From contig NZ_NQLA01000011.1 of the NCBI RefSeq assembly GCF_002252705.1, positions 1 to 64,000 on the forward strand: DNA of 64,000 nucleotides, given 5' to 3'. Positions 36,929-46,390 of this stretch are shown in pieces (the first letter of the stretch is position 1; each line of letters opens with the position of its first letter). Source of the stretch: Vulcanococcus limneticus LL (lineage in GTDB: Bacteria; Cyanobacteriota; Cyanobacteriia; PCC-6307; Cyanobiaceae). The notes below the pieces were generated by a model. The model had not been told where the DNA came from and ran no database searches. It saw only the letters and a program-made list of their open reading frames with translations. The position numbers were made by a program, and so were the translations under genes.

Positions 36929-38611
36929 TCACGTCTGACGGGGTTTCGGCACCGTGCTGGCGTTGCCGTTGCGGATGGCGTGATAGCCCGGGGACAGGAT
37001 TTCCACCTCGGCGGCGGCGAAGGCGTCCTGTACCGCCGCCAGCAGCTGGGAGAGGGTCTCGCGGTAGCGCTCCACCTCCCGCACGAACACGGTCAGCTCA
37101 TAGCTGATGTGGAAGTCGTTGAGGGAGGTCTGCAGCACGAAGGGGGCCAGTTCGTCGCTGATTCCATCGACGCTCCTGGCGGCGCTAAGCAGCAGGGCGT
37201 GCACCTGGCGCCAGGGCACGTCGTAGCCGATGGTGACCGTGGTGGCCAGCGCCACGGGTTGTGCGATCTCGCGCCGCGAGAAGCTGAAATTGGTTACGGA
37301 GGTGGCGATCACCGTGGCATTGGGCACGCTCACCAGTTCGTTGCGGGGGGTGCGCAGGCGCGTCACCAGCAGGGCCCGCTCCTGCACCACGCCCACCACT
37401 CCCCCGATCTCGACCCGATCGCCCTCCTGGAAGGCCCGGGTGTAGATCAACATCAGGCCGCTGATCACGTTGGTGGCGATCGCACTGGAGCCCAGGGCGG
37501 CCAGTACGCCGAGAAACAGCCCCGCCCCCTGGAACACCTTGCTGGTGGAGCCCGGCACGTAGGGGAAGGCGATCACACAGCCCGCCAGCACGATCAGGGC
37601 GGTGGCGATCCGCGAAGTTGGCTCGGCCCATTCGGGATAGAACCAGCTGAAGCGCAGCCGACCCCGGCCCATGGCCCGGAACAGTCCCTGGCTGAGCCGG
37701 ACCGTGCCGACCGTGATCGCCAGGATCAGCAGGATCGTGAGCAGGTTGGGAATCGCCGCCACCACCTGGGCAAGGCCCGCCTGCACCACCGCCAGCAGCT
37801 GGCTGCGCAGGCCGGCCGCCATCACCTTGGTGGGTGGGAAGAAGCCCAGCAGCATCGGCACCAACAGGTAGCTGACCACCACCAGCAGGGCCCAGTGGGC
37901 CACCGTCAGCAGCCCCTGCAACAGGCCGCCGACCTGAGCCTCCTCGAGCAGTTGGTTGCCTGCCAGCCCCAGTCCGCTGATCCGCAGCGATTTGCGGGTC
38001 TGGATGGCCCTGGCCAGCCGCTGTTTCAGCCGCGATTGCCAGCGGATCCAGATCAAGTAGATCGTCAGGACCAGCGCCGCCAGGGCGGATCCCGTGAGCC
38101 AGGAGCTCAGGCTGTGCTCCTGGCGGTAGGCGCGGATCGCAGCGCGGACCTGGTCGCGGTAGCGCAGGGCCAGGGTCGCGCGCGACACGCCGAAGCATTC
38201 GCCCGCCCGGTCATCCAGGCTCAGCAGGCGCTGGAAGAGGTCGCCGTTAGGGGGCTCGATGCCGATGTAGCTGTAGACGTCACCATCCCGTACCACGACC
38301 GATTCAGGCGTCACCAGGGGGTTGCTGGCCAGTCCGCTGAGCCAGGCGGTGCCTTCGGCGGCGGTGGCGGCGGGATCCCGGCCACCGACGGCCCACCGCA
38401 GTTCCACCACCTTGGTCCCCTCCAGGGTGATCCACGCGCCGTGCTCGGCGCAGCCGGGAGGTGTCCAGGCCTTGCGGGGGGCGCCGAGCACGCCCGCTGG
38501 GGCGATGGCCAGCAGCGCCACCAGTCCCAGCAGCAGGACGGTGGTCAGCGCCCGCCAGGGGTGCGGTCGCCGGGACCCGCGCACGGTCATTCCAGGTGCA
38601 AGGGACACCAT
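36929..38611 (-). CDS. MscS-family mechanosensitive channel, large form
   Basis: 560 residues from ATG 38611 (38590 is also possible). A signal-like N-terminus (LTTVLLLGLVALLAIAPAGV) precedes a periplasmic domain of ~110 residues, then four or five membrane segments. The MscS pore helix and beta domain are clear: GLFLGVLAALGSSAIATNVI, MLIYTRAFQEGDRVEIGGVV, TRLRTPRNELVSVPNATV, then FVREVERYRETLSQLLAA. It would release solutes during osmotic downshock. Confidence 0.9.
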   Translation of the reverse strand: MVSLAPGMTVRGSRRPHPWRALTTVLLLGLVALLAIAPAGVLGAPRKAWTPPGCAEHGAWITLEGTKVVELRWAVGGRDPAATAAEGTAWLSGLASNPLVTPESVVVRDGDVYSYIGIEPPNGDLFQRLLSLDDRAGECFGVSRATLALRYRDQVRAAIRAYRQEHSLSSWLTGSALAALVLTIYLIWIRWQSRLKQRLARAIQTRKSLRISGLGLAGNQLLEEAQVGGLLQGLLTVAHWALLVVVSYLLVPMLLGFFPPTKVMAAGLRSQLLAVVQAGLAQVVAAIPNLLTILLILAITVGTVRLSQGLFRAMGRGRLRFSWFYPEWAEPTSRIATALIVLAGCVIAFPYVPGSTSKVFQGAGLFLGVLAALGSSAIATNVISGLMLIYTRAFQEGDRVEIGGVVGVVQERALLVTRLRTPRNELVSVPNATVIATSVTNFSFSRREIAQPVALATTVTIGYDVPWRQVHALLLSAARSVDGISDELAPFVLQTSLNDFHISYELTVFVREVERYRETLSQLLAAVQDAFAAAEVEILSPGYHAIRNGNASTVPKPRQT

Positions 38612-39045
38612 GCCGGCGGTCGCTCGGGGATCTCTGGGCTCAGTCTTGGGCAGCGCCACTCCGATGTCTGAGTTGGGGCGCCATGGTGTCATGGGGTGCG
38701 ATGTGCGGCGTCAGAGAGGAGCGAATCAGTTGGCAATGAGCGCCGGGGTGTTCAGCCATCGCCGTTCCAGTGCCATGGTGATGTCCTGCCAATGCCATTG
38801 CTACCCCAGGCCGATGCCGGTTGGGTCTGATATGCCTTGGCTGGTTGGTTGTGCAATTCGGCATGGCTTGATCCGGTCGGATCATGGGTTAGTCGGCCAT
38901 GGTGTGTGCTGGGCATAATGATGCCTGCCCATGTAACGATGTCGCTAGCCAGGTTGCGATCCATCGAGCCACCTGGCCATGGTGTCAGCAGCATGGTGTC
39001 CTGCATCGGATGCCTCTCCTGCTCCTCCCGATTTTCTCCCGATTC
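38612..39045. other. Divergent spacer with CATGGTG repeats
   Basis: About 430 bases without a supportable gene, less GC-rich than the flanks. CATGGTG recurs at about 38683, 38774, 38898, 38978 and 38992, mostly as GCCATGGTG, with many other ATG and CATG words. It separates the MscS gene from the secreted-protein pair and must contain both promoters. Confidence 0.5.
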
Positions 39046-39540
39046 ATGGCATCTCCCCGGCCTGTTCCCCGCTGCGCCCTCGCCCTGGCGGCCCTTGGTG
39101 CAGCAATGGTCTGGAGTCCGAGCGCAGCTCGTAGTGAGGTGGTCTACAAGCTTGAGACGCGCTGCTCACTCCAGGGCGCTCCGGCCCAGGCCTGCACCAT
39201 CGAGGCCGAGAACGATGGCACGGCCACGCTCTATCGGCATCGCATCGGATCGGTGAGTGAAACCATCCGGATCACCGAAGCGCCGGTGCGGATGCAGCGC
39301 TGGGATGGGAGCCTCAAGCAATGGCAGCCCCTGGAGCGCGCCCAGGCCCGCTTCTCCACCAACACTGTCTGTTTTAATGACCGCAATCTCTGTGTCATCA
39401 ATCCCAACTACCTCAACAGTATTCGGGAAGACAACCCCAATACATTCAGCGGCCGTGACCTGGTCAAGGTGCTGTTTGATTCGACGGGCCGCGTGACCGC
39501 CAGCTGCTACGACTCCGGCTGTGATCTGGTGAAGAAATGA
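39046..39540 (+). CDS. Secreted protein of unknown function
   Basis: 164 residues from ATG 39046; ATG 39010 is an alternative. Signal peptide ALALAALGAAMVWSPSAARS. The mature part has four paired cysteines (ETRCSLQGAPAQACTIEAEN; NTVCFNDRNLCVINP; SCYDSGCDLVKK) and a beta-rich look (TATLYRHRIGSVSETIRITE). Its stop overlaps the next start (ATGA), so it is coupled to the Gly/Asn-Arg repeat protein. No family recognised. Confidence 0.65.
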   Translation: MASPRPVPRCALALAALGAAMVWSPSAARSEVVYKLETRCSLQGAPAQACTIEAENDGTATLYRHRIGSVSETIRITEAPVRMQRWDGSLKQWQPLERAQARFSTNTVCFNDRNLCVINPNYLNSIREDNPNTFSGRDLVKVLFDSTGRVTASCYDSGCDLVKK

Positions 39541-40586
39541 ACACGACATCTGGGTTGTCCCTATTCCTCATCGGCGCGCTGGCGGCCCCCATGCTCCCGG
39601 CCCAGGCCCTGGCTGCTGGGGCTTCGGTGCTCACCGGATCGGTTCCTCGTTCAGGTGCCCTGGCTGACGCGGCCGAGCTGCTCGCCCGTGGCGGCGGTGG
39701 CGGTGGACGCGGCGGTGGCGGTTCCCGAGGCGGCGGCAACTTTGGCGGCGGCGGCGGCCGGGCCAGCAGCGGCTTCGGTGGGGCCGGCGGCGGCCTGAAT
39801 CGGGGGGCCAGTCGGCCGTCCGGCGGCTGGAGCAACAGCGTGGGTGGTGGCAGCGCCTCCCGACCCTCGCTTGATCGCCCCAGTGGCGGGCGGGATTTCT
39901 CCCGGCCCTCCGGCGGCACACGCGATCTGGCGCGGCCCAGTGGCGGCCTGGGCTCCAATGGCCGCACTCCGATCACCAATCGCCCGGGAGCCGGCACGCG
40001 CGATCTGGGCACCAACCGGAATCTCGGTGCCAACCGGGACATCAATCGCGATCTGAATCGAAACGTCAATCGCGATCTCAACCGCGATTTCAGCAGGGAC
40101 GTCAATCGGAATGTCAATCGAACGATTAATCGCGATGTGAACCGCAACTGGAATCGCCAGGTCAACATCAACAACGTGAATGTGCGGCCCGGTTGGGCCC
40201 GGCCGGGCTGGGGTGTGGCCAGGCCCTGGAACTACGGCTGGTATGGCGGCTGGGCCACCCCAGCCTGGGGCTGGTGGGGTGCCCGGGCCGCCGCCTGGGG
40301 GGTGGCCACCCTGGCCACGGCGGCGATCATCAACAACGCCGTCGACGACGCCATCAGCAACAACCAGACATTCATCGTGGTGCCGAGCACGAGCTATCAG
40401 TTGCTCTACGGCAGTGTGCAGCCCTCCAGCAGCTCCTCTGTGACCTTCGTGGTGATGGCGGATGGCAACAGCTACCAGCTCAGTGCCGACTGCAACAGCG
40501 GTCTGCTGGATGGTCGCGAGCCCCAGAGCCTCGAGGAAGCCCAGCTGCTCAATGCGGCCTGTCAGGTGGCCTTTGGCGCCGCCTGA
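39537..40586 (+). CDS. Secreted Gly-rich / Asn-Arg repeat protein
   Basis: 349 residues. Signal peptide LFLIGALAAPMLPAQALAAG; a Gly-rich segment (~51-100, ARGGGGGGRGGGGSRGGG); a Ser/Arg/Gly segment (~100-165); then ten four-residue repeats of form xNRx (residues 169-208, INRDLNRNVNRDLNRDFSRD), an aromatic stretch (WARPGWGVARPWNYGWYGGW), a hydrophobic helix and a conserved-looking C-terminal ~70 residues (FVVMADGNSYQLSADCNSGL). It looks like a surface or periplasmic low-complexity protein. Function unknown. Confidence 0.8.
   Translation: MNTTSGLSLFLIGALAAPMLPAQALAAGASVLTGSVPRSGALADAAELLARGGGGGGRGGGGSRGGGNFGGGGGRASSGFGGAGGGLNRGASRPSGGWSNSVGGGSASRPSLDRPSGGRDFSRPSGGTRDLARPSGGLGSNGRTPITNRPGAGTRDLGTNRNLGANRDINRDLNRNVNRDLNRDFSRDVNRNVNRTINRDVNRNWNRQVNINNVNVRPGWARPGWGVARPWNYGWYGGWATPAWGWWGARAAAWGVATLATAAIINNAVDDAISNNQTFIVVPSTSYQLLYGSVQPSSSSSVTFVVMADGNSYQLSADCNSGLLDGREPQSLEEAQLLNAACQVAFGAA
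40041..40160 (+). repeat. 12-nt coding repeat, ten copies
   Basis: Ten consecutive 12-base units of type GTCAATCGCGAT encode the xNRx array of the secreted protein. The third units and wobble positions have diverged, so it is old or under protein-level selection rather than a fresh expansion. Confidence 0.9.
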
Positions 40587-40655
40587 GCACCAGGGGCCTC
40601 CCCTGCTGGGGTGGGCCCGTCTGCCGGACAGGGTTGAGATAGCCGCCGGCCCTGC

Positions 40656-41369
40656 TCAGCTGGGGAACAGGCCCCGATCGCTGCGGGTTCCGTTGAGGAT
40701 GGCCCCCTCGAATCGGGTCCCGAGCAGCTGGGCACCGCTGAGGTCGGCACCGCTGAGATCGGCGCCAGAGAAGTCGGCATCGCTCAGGTCGGCGCCCCGC
40801 AGATCCGCCCCGCTCAGGTTGGCGCCGTGGAAGTCGGCGCTGCTCAGATCACTCTGGCGCAGGTCGGCTTGGCGCAGCACGGCGCCGCTGAAATTGGCGC
40901 CGTGCCAGCGGCTGTAGGGAATCCGCAGGCCCTCGAGATTGGCGTCGTGGAGATCAAAATGGTCCTGCCACAGTCCTGCGGCGGAGAGATCCTCGATAGC
41001 CCGTATCCGGGCCAGGCTCATGCTGGTGCCGGCTTCCCGTTGGGTGAGCAATAGGTCGAGCATCTCATGGTGCTCCTTTTCCTTGCGTTGCCCGGCTTCC
41101 ATGATGTAGATCAGCGCCGCCGCCACGATGCTGAAGGATTCCACATTGCCGACGCTCACGATGTCCCAGAAGTTGCTCGTGATGCACGCGGTCTTGGCGT
41201 CTGAACCTTGGCAATTCTCGAAGCGATGCACCACTGCCAGGAGGGAAAAGGAGGCGGCCGCGGCGATCAGCAGCCGGAAGCCGAAGGAGCGATCCAGCAG
41301 GCGATAGAAGGGCGAGCCCCGGCGCTGCTGCTGCCGTGAATACCAGGTGGATCGACGGGGTGTGGTCAT
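40656..41369 (-). CDS. Membrane-anchored pentapeptide-repeat protein
   Basis: 237 residues from ATG 41369. Two hydrophobic segments (GFRLLIAAAASFSLLAVV and VESFSIVAAALIYIMEAG) enclose a loop with two cysteines, followed by a short helical linker and ~17 pentapeptide repeats (ANFSGAVLRQADLRQSDLSS, ADLRGADLSDADFSGADLSG), a right-handed beta-helix. Pentapeptide proteins are abundant in cyanobacteria, roles mostly unknown. Confidence 0.88.
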   Translation of the reverse strand: MTTPRRSTWYSRQQQRRGSPFYRLLDRSFGFRLLIAAAASFSLLAVVHRFENCQGSDAKTACITSNFWDIVSVGNVESFSIVAAALIYIMEAGQRKEKEHHEMLDLLLTQREAGTSMSLARIRAIEDLSAAGLWQDHFDLHDANLEGLRIPYSRWHGANFSGAVLRQADLRQSDLSSADFHGANLSGADLRGADLSDADFSGADLSGADLSGAQLLGTRFEGAILNGTRSDRGLFPS

Positions 41370-41885
41370 CGCAGGCGGTAAGGATCCAATGCGAGTACAG
41401 ATGGCATTGTCGCGGCGCAGCTGTCTGGATCAGGGCGCGCGCAGCGGTTCTGGCCTGCCTGATTCTGGCGCTTCGGCATGTCCACCCCGGCATCCGGGTG
41501 GGGAGTGGGGCCTGATGGCCGGCTGGACCTCCATGGACGCCCACCTGTGGAGCACGCCTTGCCGCGCACGTCTGGCCGCCATTTGCCGCTGGCGTCATTC
41601 CATGGTGATCCACTTCAGGGATGACCCACTTCAAGGAGGATCTGCTTGATCATGGCTGCGCTGCTTAGTTACTGCTGCTTGATTGCAGCGGCTGGATTGC
41701 AGGCAATTGGAGTTGTCGTCGGGAACCCTTGCCAGATTGAACTTCATCTCGCGTACTTCTGGCCCTGAGCCTGTCCGCGGCGTGCCTCGGTCAGCTCCGT
41801 GGAGCAAGGGCATCGGATCGTTCTCCGGGCGCCACCTCCCCCGGCACCACGTTGAGCAGCACTGCGGAGTGATTCCCCCACGGGC
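41370..41885. other. Gene-poor stretch before decayed OMP gene
   Basis: About 515 bases in which no frame gives a coherent protein. It may contain the eroded 5' part of the outer-membrane protein pseudogene that follows: an in-frame stop at 41853 blocks extension of that frame. Confidence 0.4.
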
Positions 41886-42619
41886 ATGGCCGGTGTGGTT
41901 GCCACCCCCACGGCCGCCGCAGGCAGCGAGGAATCCCTTGGCGACACGGGCTGGGCAGGCACCGTGGCGCTCTACGGCTTCCTCCCCTGGCTCAACAGCA
42001 CCACCACCGTTCGCGGTTTCCAGGCCGACACGACCCTCAACCCCGATCAGATCCTCAGCACGCTGGAGTTTGTGGTTTCGGCACGCGCTTCCTTGGAGTA
42101 AGGCCGCATCGGTCTGCTCACCGGCATCGTCTACCCCCAGCTGGGTGCCCAGAAGTCCGTCACCACCCGACGCGGCCTGTTCACTGGGTCAGCCGATGTC
42201 ACTGCGAGCAACGGCATCAACGACCTCGCCCTGCGCTACCGTTTCGGGCCGCGGGAAGTGGCCACCGGCAGGACCGGTTCCGTCAGGGTGATCCCCTCTG
42301 CCGGCATCCGTTTCTTGGGGGCCCAGCTCGGAGTCAATGCGGAACTCGGCGGCAATGGCCCCTTCGGATTCCGGCGCGAGCGGCAGGGTGAGGTGAGCCG
42401 AACCTGGGCCCAACTGACGTGAGTGGTTTCGCGCTGGTCGGCGCCGAGGACCTCACCGGCAATGTCCAGCTGGGTCTCGGTCATGCGGTTGGGAACAGCA
42501 CAGTGATCGATGTGGCCTGGCGTTCCCTCGGTACGGTCTCCTCCAACGGGGCCAGCCGCAGGAATGGCTTCACAAGCAACCAGAACGGCATCGAGCTTGG
42601 GCTGAAGTTCTTCTTCTGA
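41886..42619 (+). pseudogene. Decayed outer-membrane beta-barrel protein gene
   Basis: Three coherent pieces: GWAGTVALYGFLPWLNSTTT... up to SARASLE, a TAA at 42099, then in the same frame GRIGLLTGIVYPQLGAQKSV ... RRERQGEVSRTWAQLT with TGA at 42420, then in another frame SGFALVGAEDLTGNVQLGLG ... NQNGIELGLKFFF. The final aromatic residues are the usual barrel-insertion signal. The in-frame stop replaces what looks like a sense codon between LE and GRIGLL, and the second junction appears to be a frameshift, perhaps with loss of a short segment. No signal peptide remains. No intact product expected. Confidence 0.75.
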
Positions 42620-42639
42620 TCCGCGGCGCTGCCCGCCGC

Positions 42640-43673
42640 TCAGCCCTGCCCCATGCCCTGACGGCTCTGACGAAGCAGGTCTGAGAGGCGCACGCCGAAG
42701 GCCCGGTTGCAATCACGGCTGAACTGGGAGAGATGCCGGTAGCCCAGGGCCTGGGCAATCGTCGACACACTGTCGTCGGGACGCGGATTGAGGAGCCGTT
42801 CCCGGGCGGCCGCGAGCCGTTGCTCGCGGATCCACTCGCTGGGGCCGCAGCCAAAACGGTTCTGGAAGGCGTTGCGCAGGGTGCGTTCCGAATAGGCGCT
42901 GCGCTGCTCCAGATCCGAGAGGGAGATCGGCCGGTCGAGGTTGGCCCGGATCCAGTCCACGAGCTCATCGATGATCACCGCCTTGGTGCTGCCGCGGGGG
43001 CCCTGGCCTGCGGGCCCCGAGCGGATCACATCGCCGCAGAGGGCCAGGGCGATAGTCCGGTAGATCAGGTCGTCGATGGCGAGCAGGGGCAGGGTGCCCT
43101 CCAGCTGCAGGCCGGGGGCATCCAGCAGGGGGAAGGTGTGCTGCAGGGTTTGCAGCACGTCCCGCTCCACGCCCGTGTGGGCCTGAAGCCGGTGCGGACT
43201 CGCCAGGCGCTTCCGCAGCTTACTGGTACTGACGCGAAACCCGGTCATGCCAGCGGCGGTGCGTGCCAGCCGATCGGCATCCAGGGAGAACAGCACCCCG
43301 CGCACGTGCTCCGTTTCCTCCTCGAAAGCGCAGCCGGGCAGGTAGAGCAGATCCTGCGGCTGGTCGAGCTGGATCGCGCGACCATCGGCTTGGATTCGCA
43401 CGACTCCGCTCGGATCAACATCACCGTGGCGATCGAACTCTCCTGGGTGCAGAGGCGGATCGGCGTGTGGAATCCCGTGCTCACCGTGAGATCGCCGATC
43501 TGAACGGTGCTGGCGTGATAGAGAAAGGGCTCGTCGCAGCTGGCCCGGTCGAACTCCCGCAGCGCCATGCTGGCCGCATAGCGGTGGGCCAGCGCGTCCA
43601 CGTCGGTGTCGGTGACGGCGATGGCGCTGCCGAACAGCAGTGGCTGCCGCTTGAAGGTCTCGATGGGATTCAC
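42640..43673 (-). pseudogene. AraC-family regulator gene, frameshifted
   Basis: Starts at GTG 43673 (VNPIETFKRQPLLFGSAIAV), overlapping the FGE stop by GTGA. The N-terminal cupin-like part is in one frame up to FHTPIRLCTQESSIATVMLI, and the rest continues in another frame from SGVVRIQADGRAIQLDQPQD through the HTH (AYSERTLRNAFQNRFGCGPS, LGYRHLSQFSRDCNRAFGVR). The shift lies near 43405-43430. The span is 1034 bases, not a multiple of three. Without the frameshift it would be a ~344-residue regulator of the sulfatase operon. Sequencing error is possible. Confidence 0.82.
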
Positions 43674-44674
43674 CGTGCTGGATTCGAGCAGGCCCGCACG
43701 ATGCAGCGGAACCCCATGTGACAAGTGGCGGTGTCGATGCCCTGGGCCATGCGCGCGGCCGGGCGGTAGCGGCGGCAATAGCTGGGAGCACACAGGAAGG
43801 ATCCCCCCTTCACCACCTTGCGGGGCATCGCACCGTGCTGCGAGCTGTGGTCGATGCTGGCGGCGCGGGCGGTATCGGCCCCGCAGCAGCCGCCATCCCG
43901 AAGCACCACACCGTGATCGCGATACCAGGTATCCGTCCATTCCCAGACGTTGCCGATGATGTCGAGCAGGCCGTAGCCATTGGCTGGGAAGGCGCCCACC
44001 GGGGAGGTGCGCGCGTAGCCGTCGAGCAGGCTGTTGTGGTGGGGGAAGTCCCCCTGGAAGGTGTTGGCCACCGGCACGCCACCGGGGTGGAGTTCATCGC
44101 CCCAGGCGAATTCCGCTTGCTCCAGGCCACCCCAGGCCGCCCGCTCCCACTCCGCCTCGCTGGGCAATGCCTTGCCGCTCCAGCTGGCATAGGCCAGCGC
44201 ATCCTCGTGGGCGATGTGCACCACCGGATGCTGCTCTCGCCCCTTGATCGAGCTGCCGGGACCTTCCGGATGGCGCCAGTTGGCACCGGGAATGTACTGC
44301 CACCAGCGGTAGGGATCCGCGGTGCCGACGGGACCGGGGGGAGGCACAAACACGATCGACGCTGGGGCCAGCAGCTCGGGCCTGGCGTCGGGGTAGAGGG
44401 CCGGATCGGCTGGCCGTTCGGCCAGGGTGCGGTAGCCGCTGGCCTTCACGAATTTCTGGAACTGGGCATTGGTCACCAGGGTGCGGTCCATCCAGAACCC
44501 CTCCACCTGCATCGGATGGGCCGGGGCCTCCTCCGGGTAGTGGTGGTCCGAGCCCATCCGGTAGGTGCCACCAGGAATCCACACCATGTCCCGGGCCGGT
44601 GGGCGCCCCGGCCGGGACTGCGCCGTGGCCGGGGCTGGCTTGGATGGGCTGGAGGGGGACTGGGATCGGGCCAT
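43670..44674 (-). CDS. Formylglycine-generating enzyme (sulfatase activator)
   Basis: 334 residues, FGE-sulfatase fold. MVWIPGGTYRMGSDHHYPEE, then VTNAQFQKFVKASGY, LPSEAEWERAAWGGL and GNVWEWTDTWYR. The active-site cysteine pair is present in FLCAPSYCRRYRPAAR (Cys295, Cys300), so it should be a true oxygen-dependent FGE that converts a sulfatase Cys to formylglycine. It follows the sulfatase gene by 23 bases and overlaps the AraC gene, forming one operon. Confidence 0.95.
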   Translation of the reverse strand: MARSQSPSSPSKPAPATAQSRPGRPPARDMVWIPGGTYRMGSDHHYPEEAPAHPMQVEGFWMDRTLVTNAQFQKFVKASGYRTLAERPADPALYPDARPELLAPASIVFVPPPGPVGTADPYRWWQYIPGANWRHPEGPGSSIKGREQHPVVHIAHEDALAYASWSGKALPSEAEWERAAWGGLEQAEFAWGDELHPGGVPVANTFQGDFPHHNSLLDGYARTSPVGAFPANGYGLLDIIGNVWEWTDTWYRDHGVVLRDGGCCGADTARAASIDHSSQHGAMPRKVVKGGSFLCAPSYCRRYRPAARMAQGIDTATCHMGFRCIVRACSNPAR

Positions 44675-44697
44675 GGGGCTCGGACCGGTGGATGGGA

Positions 44698-46209
44698 TCA
44701 GCCGGCGCCGCTGGCCGCCTGTTCGAGTTTCTCCATCACCCGCTCCAGGGAGAAGCTGGCGGCCTTCTGGCGCGGCGGATACTCCGCAAACGTCTTCAGG
44801 AACTCACCCACGTAGGCCTGGGCCGGCACGAGCATGAACACGTGGTCAAACATCCAGTCCCAATAGGTGTTGGAGGTGATGTCGGCCCGCTCGTAGGGGT
44901 CGGTGAGCAGGTTGAAGATCTTCGGCACTCGCAGCTCCACGAACGGTTCGGCCCAGATCTGGCATGTGCCGGTGCAGCGCTGCTCCTTGAACACGAACTT
45001 CCAGTTGTCGTAGCGCAGGCCCACCAGGTCGCCGTCGTCGGAGAAGTAGAAGAACTCCTTGCGGGGGCTCTTGTCGGTCTTGCCCGTCCAGTAGTCGAGC
45101 ATGTTGTAGCCATCCAGGTGGATATGGAAGGTCTTGTCCCCCACCTGGTAGCCCGTGAGCAGCTTCTCCTTGATCTCCGGCTCGCCGGCGGCGGCCAGCA
45201 GGGTGGGCAGCCAGTCGAGGTGGCTGCAGATGCCGGGGATGTTGGTGCCAGCGGGAATCTGGCCGGGCCAGCGCACAAGGGCAGGAACGCGGAAGGCGCC
45301 TTCCCAGTTGGTGTTCTTCTCGCTGCGGAAGGGGGTCATGCCGGCATCGGGCCAGCTGTTCATGTGCGGCCCGTTGTCGGTGCCATACATCACGATCGTG
45401 TTATCGGCGATGCCCAGTTCATCGAGTAGGTTGAGCATCTTGCCGATGCACTCGTCGTGATAGATCATCACGTCGTGGTATTCCGACTGCCAGCGGCCGC
45501 TGCGGCCTGCATCCTGCGGGCGTGCATAGGTGCGGAAGTGCATGTGGGTGGTGTTGAACCACACGAAGAAGGGTTCGCCCGATGCCACCGCATCGCGGAT
45601 GAAGCGCTTGGCCTCCACTATGAACTCATCGTCGGCGGTTTCCATGCGCTTGCGGGTGAGGGGGCCCGTGCTCTCGATCCGCTGGGTGCCATCGCCGTTG
45701 GCCCAACAGTGCAGCACGCCGCGCGGGGCAAAGCGCTTGCGGAAGTTGGGGAACTCCGGATCGTCCTCCTTGGGGTAATCGCGCAGCTCCGGCTCCTCCT
45801 CGGCGTTGAGGTGGTAGAGATTGCCGAAGAATTCGTCGAAGCCGTGCATCGTCGGCAGATGCTCGTCGCGGTCGCCGAAGTGGTTCTTGCCGAACTGGCC
45901 GGTGCGGTAGCCCTGGGGCTTCAGCAGCTCGGCGATGGTGGGATCCTCTGCCTTGTAGCCCTGTTCGGCGCCGGGCAGTCCCACCTTGGAGAGGCCGGTG
46001 CGGTACACGCTCTGGCCGGAGATGAACGCGGCGCGGCCGGCGGTGCAGCTCTGCTCGGCGTAGTAGTGGATGAATTTGGCCCCTTCCTTGGCCACGCGAT
46101 CGATGTTCGGGGTCTGGTATCCCATCAGCCCGTGGCTGTAGCAGCTCAGGTTGCTCTGGCCGATGTCATCGCCCCAGAGGATGAGGATGTTGGGCTTGGT
46201 GGTGGGCAT
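44698..46209 (-). CDS. Type I sulfatase (arylsulfatase family)
   Basis: 503 residues from ATG 46209 (MPTTKPNILILWGDDIGQSN). The modification motif CTAGR (Cys55-Arg59, CxAxR form) lies in EQSCTAGRAAFISGQSVYRT; metal ligands are Asp14-Asp15 and YGTDNGPHM. No signal peptide is seen at this start. It hydrolyses sulfate esters after formylglycine formation, most likely by the FGE encoded next. The frame is open upstream to 46566 but that would overlap the divergent AraC gene. Substrate unknown. Confidence 0.95.
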   Translation of the reverse strand: MPTTKPNILILWGDDIGQSNLSCYSHGLMGYQTPNIDRVAKEGAKFIHYYAEQSCTAGRAAFISGQSVYRTGLSKVGLPGAEQGYKAEDPTIAELLKPQGYRTGQFGKNHFGDRDEHLPTMHGFDEFFGNLYHLNAEEEPELRDYPKEDDPEFPNFRKRFAPRGVLHCWANGDGTQRIESTGPLTRKRMETADDEFIVEAKRFIRDAVASGEPFFVWFNTTHMHFRTYARPQDAGRSGRWQSEYHDVMIYHDECIGKMLNLLDELGIADNTIVMYGTDNGPHMNSWPDAGMTPFRSEKNTNWEGAFRVPALVRWPGQIPAGTNIPGICSHLDWLPTLLAAAGEPEIKEKLLTGYQVGDKTFHIHLDGYNMLDYWTGKTDKSPRKEFFYFSDDGDLVGLRYDNWKFVFKEQRCTGTCQIWAEPFVELRVPKIFNLLTDPYERADITSNTYWDWMFDHVFMLVPAQAYVGEFLKTFAEYPPRQKAASFSLERVMEKLEQAASGAG

Positions 46210-46390
46210 GGGAGCAGGTGCCGCGGGAGAATGGCTGGCCCAGGCGGGCTGACGGGACACCGGCTCCCCGGGGCTGGCCTCCCGTTGGGATGGCTCGGGC
46301 CGTGGGCGCGGAGGTGCCTGTAGCCAGTGTGCTGCCGCTGAGGGGTTCGTACATTCGAAAAGTGCATTTCGACGTGCCGGCGTGGCCGTG

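Noticed and set aside
36908-38671. A 587-codon plus-strand open frame
   Set aside because: Antisense to the MscS gene; composition is His/Gln/Gly-rich and typical of reversed GC-rich codons.
40041-40160. 12-nt periodic sequence as non-coding satellite
   Set aside because: Period and frame match the xNRx protein repeat inside a gene with a signal peptide.
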